From an uncultured Rhodospirillales bacterium (lineage in GTDB: Bacteria; Pseudomonadota; Alphaproteobacteria; Rhodospirillales; UBA2165), in contig CAJXKD010000001.1 in the NCBI GenBank assembly GCA_913055735.1, forward strand, positions 1-64,000: 64,000 bases of DNA, read 5' to 3'. Shown here one piece after another: positions 62,608 through 64,000 of this stretch. The first letter of the stretch is position 1. The number at the start of each line of letters is the position of its first letter. The notes below the pieces were generated by a model, which did no database searches, was not told where the DNA came from, and was given only the letters and a program-made list of their open reading frames with translations. The position numbers were made by a program, and so were the translations under genes.

Positions 62608-63975
62608 TTAGCGGGTTTTCCGAACCCGCATCTCGTCGCCCAGGTTCGCTTTCAAATATCGGTACAGATTGTTGGCGAGCGCTTGGTTCCCGGCCTCGTT
62701 GGGATGCGCGTCGTTGCGTGAGCGGACGACCTTGTCGACACTGTCGACGAAGCCAATGCCATTCGCTTCGGCAAATTCTTTCAGGTGCACGGAAAAGGCC
62801 AGGTAGCGTTTCTTGGTTTCGTCATCTGGAGCCACGCGATGCCAATAGAGATCCCACTCATAATGCCCCTCGTCGGCATCCGAAATTATCGCCAATTCGG
62901 CGCCCGCGCTTGTCGCGACTCTTTTTGCTTCCACTAACATGGCAAGAAACAGGCGCCACCCCTTCTTGCCGATATGGTCGTTAGGATGGCGATAGAAACT
63001 CGGCCCCCAATGTTCGTGGAAATGCCTGTTTTCTGCGATCCGCAGAATTGCGCCGATGCTTTCACTTTGGCCGAACCGTTGTGCCAATGCTGTTAGCTCG
63101 TCCGGCGTAATGGCTTGGTTCTCAACCTCGCGAAGCGCCGCAACAAACGGATCGCCAGGACCAACGCCGACTACAAAGGCGATCTGCCGTATTTGATTGT
63201 TCCCCAGTTGATAGGGAGGACGTGACGAATACTTGTAAGCCTCGATCACCGACCACGCCCGTTTCAGAATCTCGGAGCCTGAAATAATCCGCTCTCGTAA
63301 AGCACGGTTGCGCCAAGCGTCGCGGCTGAAACGCAGATTAACGCGGCGCTCCGCGCTCCCAGTTTGTGAGAGCTCGTAAAATACCGGTTTGCGCGCGCCG
63401 AATTTCCCGGGATCGGTATGCATTAGATTGTCGAAAATATCGTTCTCGGTCACGTGCAGCACAACAAGCTGCGGTTTATAAAGCACCGCCTCGCGCCGCA
63501 GCGCCTCCAGTTCTTGATCGGTACCCCACCCCGAGTATCCCATACTGATAATTTCCGCGTTTACCCCGTCCCGCCGCAACCGCTCTTCCAACACACGCGT
63601 GTAAAGCTTCGTTGCCGGAACGGTAACGCCAAACACATTGGAATCGCCGATAACAACGACACGGAATCTCCCCTCGGGATTCTCGATCTGCCTGTCCCGA
63701 TCCCGCCAACCGTGATTGTTGGCGCGCGAGACATGGAGTTCTCCCGTGTCGGGGTCCTGAATACGGATGCGTTCGTGAGGGTTGTATCCCCACCCATAAT
63801 AAGAGGCATTTGCCGCTTCGACGTGACCGACCGTACTTACGGCCGTCATATTGAACGGCAACAAAAGCCGCAGCCCCAGTTCAACGAGGAAAACGACGAC
63901 GACCGCCGCCACAAAAGAAATCAATACTCCGCCGATTTTAGGATGACGCGATAGCCAAGAATTTCGAGCTGTCAA
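62608..63975 (-). CDS. Membrane-anchored SGNH/GDSL hydrolase-family protein
   Basis: A 455-residue protein, probably starting at TTG 63975 after AAAGGA. A single N-terminal membrane helix (about 16-38, ISFVAAVVVVFLVELGLRLLL) is followed by a periplasmic SGNH domain: VVVIGDSNVFGVTVPATK (GDS), ISMGYSGWGTDQEL (block II/III Gly), VLHVTENDIFDN (Asn), and the closing DAHPNEAGNQALANNLY (Asp/His). Members deacylate or de-O-acetylate polysaccharides or lipids. It resembles alginate and cell-wall O-acetyl-handling homologues; the substrate is unknown. It is convergent with nadA. Confidence 0.87.
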   Translation of the reverse strand: MTARNSWLSRHPKIGGVLISFVAAVVVVFLVELGLRLLLPFNMTAVSTVGHVEAANASYYGWGYNPHERIRIQDPDTGELHVSRANNHGWRDRDRQIENPEGRFRVVVIGDSNVFGVTVPATKLYTRVLEERLRRDGVNAEIISMGYSGWGTDQELEALRREAVLYKPQLVVLHVTENDIFDNLMHTDPGKFGARKPVFYELSQTGSAERRVNLRFSRDAWRNRALRERIISGSEILKRAWSVIEAYKYSSRPPYQLGNNQIRQIAFVVGVGPGDPFVAALREVENQAITPDELTALAQRFGQSESIGAILRIAENRHFHEHWGPSFYRHPNDHIGKKGWRLFLAMLVEAKRVATSAGAELAIISDADEGHYEWDLYWHRVAPDDETKKRYLAFSVHLKEFAEANGIGFVDSVDKVVRSRNDAHPNEAGNQALANNLYRYLKANLGDEMRVRKTR

Positions 63976-64000
63976 AATTTTTCCTTTTTATTGGGACGTG

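Overview
The window is 64 kb of GC-rich, densely coding chromosomal DNA with about 50 protein genes, four tRNA genes and short intergenic gaps. It looks like a free-living, aerobic, metabolically broad alphaproteobacterium, probably of the Rhodospirillales in the wide sense. Supporting signs are the str/S10 gene order, a heme A synthase, a perfect CtrA-type box (TTAA-N7-TTAA), a large TipN/GPR-like coiled-coil membrane protein and many aromatic-acid catabolism genes. The lineage is an inference from gene content; no rRNA gene is present.

Layout. 1-3.8 kb holds translation genes: a tRNA-Tyr/tRNA-Gly/tuf/rpsJ/rplC unit on the minus strand, then rlmB and tRNA-Thr on the plus strand. 3.8-22 kb is the most unusual part. 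It contains a selenocysteine tRNA gene (selC), a FAD monooxygenase, a FlK-like thioesterase, a membrane-bound molybdopterin oxidoreductase of two genes (the second fuses the FeS and membrane-anchor subunits), selB-selA, and, divergent from selA, a gene interrupted by an in-frame UGA. That gene reads as a PrdB/GrdB-type selenoprotein (U154-x-x-C) with a SECIS-like hairpin just after the UGA. A strong bidirectional terminator separates it from a FAH-family hydrolase, a ThDP enzyme and ATP sulfurylase.

22-44 kb is mixed: an outer-membrane barrel, an SLC13/RCK anion transporter, an LLM flavoprotein, a PAS histidine kinase, an aldo/keto reductase, an S41 protease lipoprotein, an omega-aminotransferase, ctaA, a quinone-reductase-like MDR, a VOC protein, a GT4 glycosyltransferase, a 2-oxoglutarate/Fe(II) oxygenase, an orphan oligopeptide-type binding protein, a TPR protein with a glycosyltransferase-like C-terminus, and a DUF4202-cobA-chelatase siroheme unit preceded by a nested palindrome.

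44-48.7 kb is a single 1395-residue protein with two membrane helices and a very long coiled coil built of strict 25-residue repeats. The CtrA-like box lies upstream. 48.7-59 kb is rich in aromatic-ring chemistry: LigB-type dioxygenase, gentisate-type cupin dioxygenase, UbiX-like flavin prenyltransferase, an orphan CoxL-like molybdenum hydroxylase, a carboxymuconolactone-decarboxylase-fold protein, a DapA-family lyase and a LigI-like lactonase. 59-64 kb has a hybrid histidine kinase, nadA and an SGNH hydrolase.

How the parts fit. selC, selB, selA and the UGA-containing gene form a nearly complete selenocysteine decoding set (selD is not here) with one obvious client in the window. The surrounding redox and acyl-CoA genes suggest the region is an accessory catabolic island, but the substrate is not readable from sequence.
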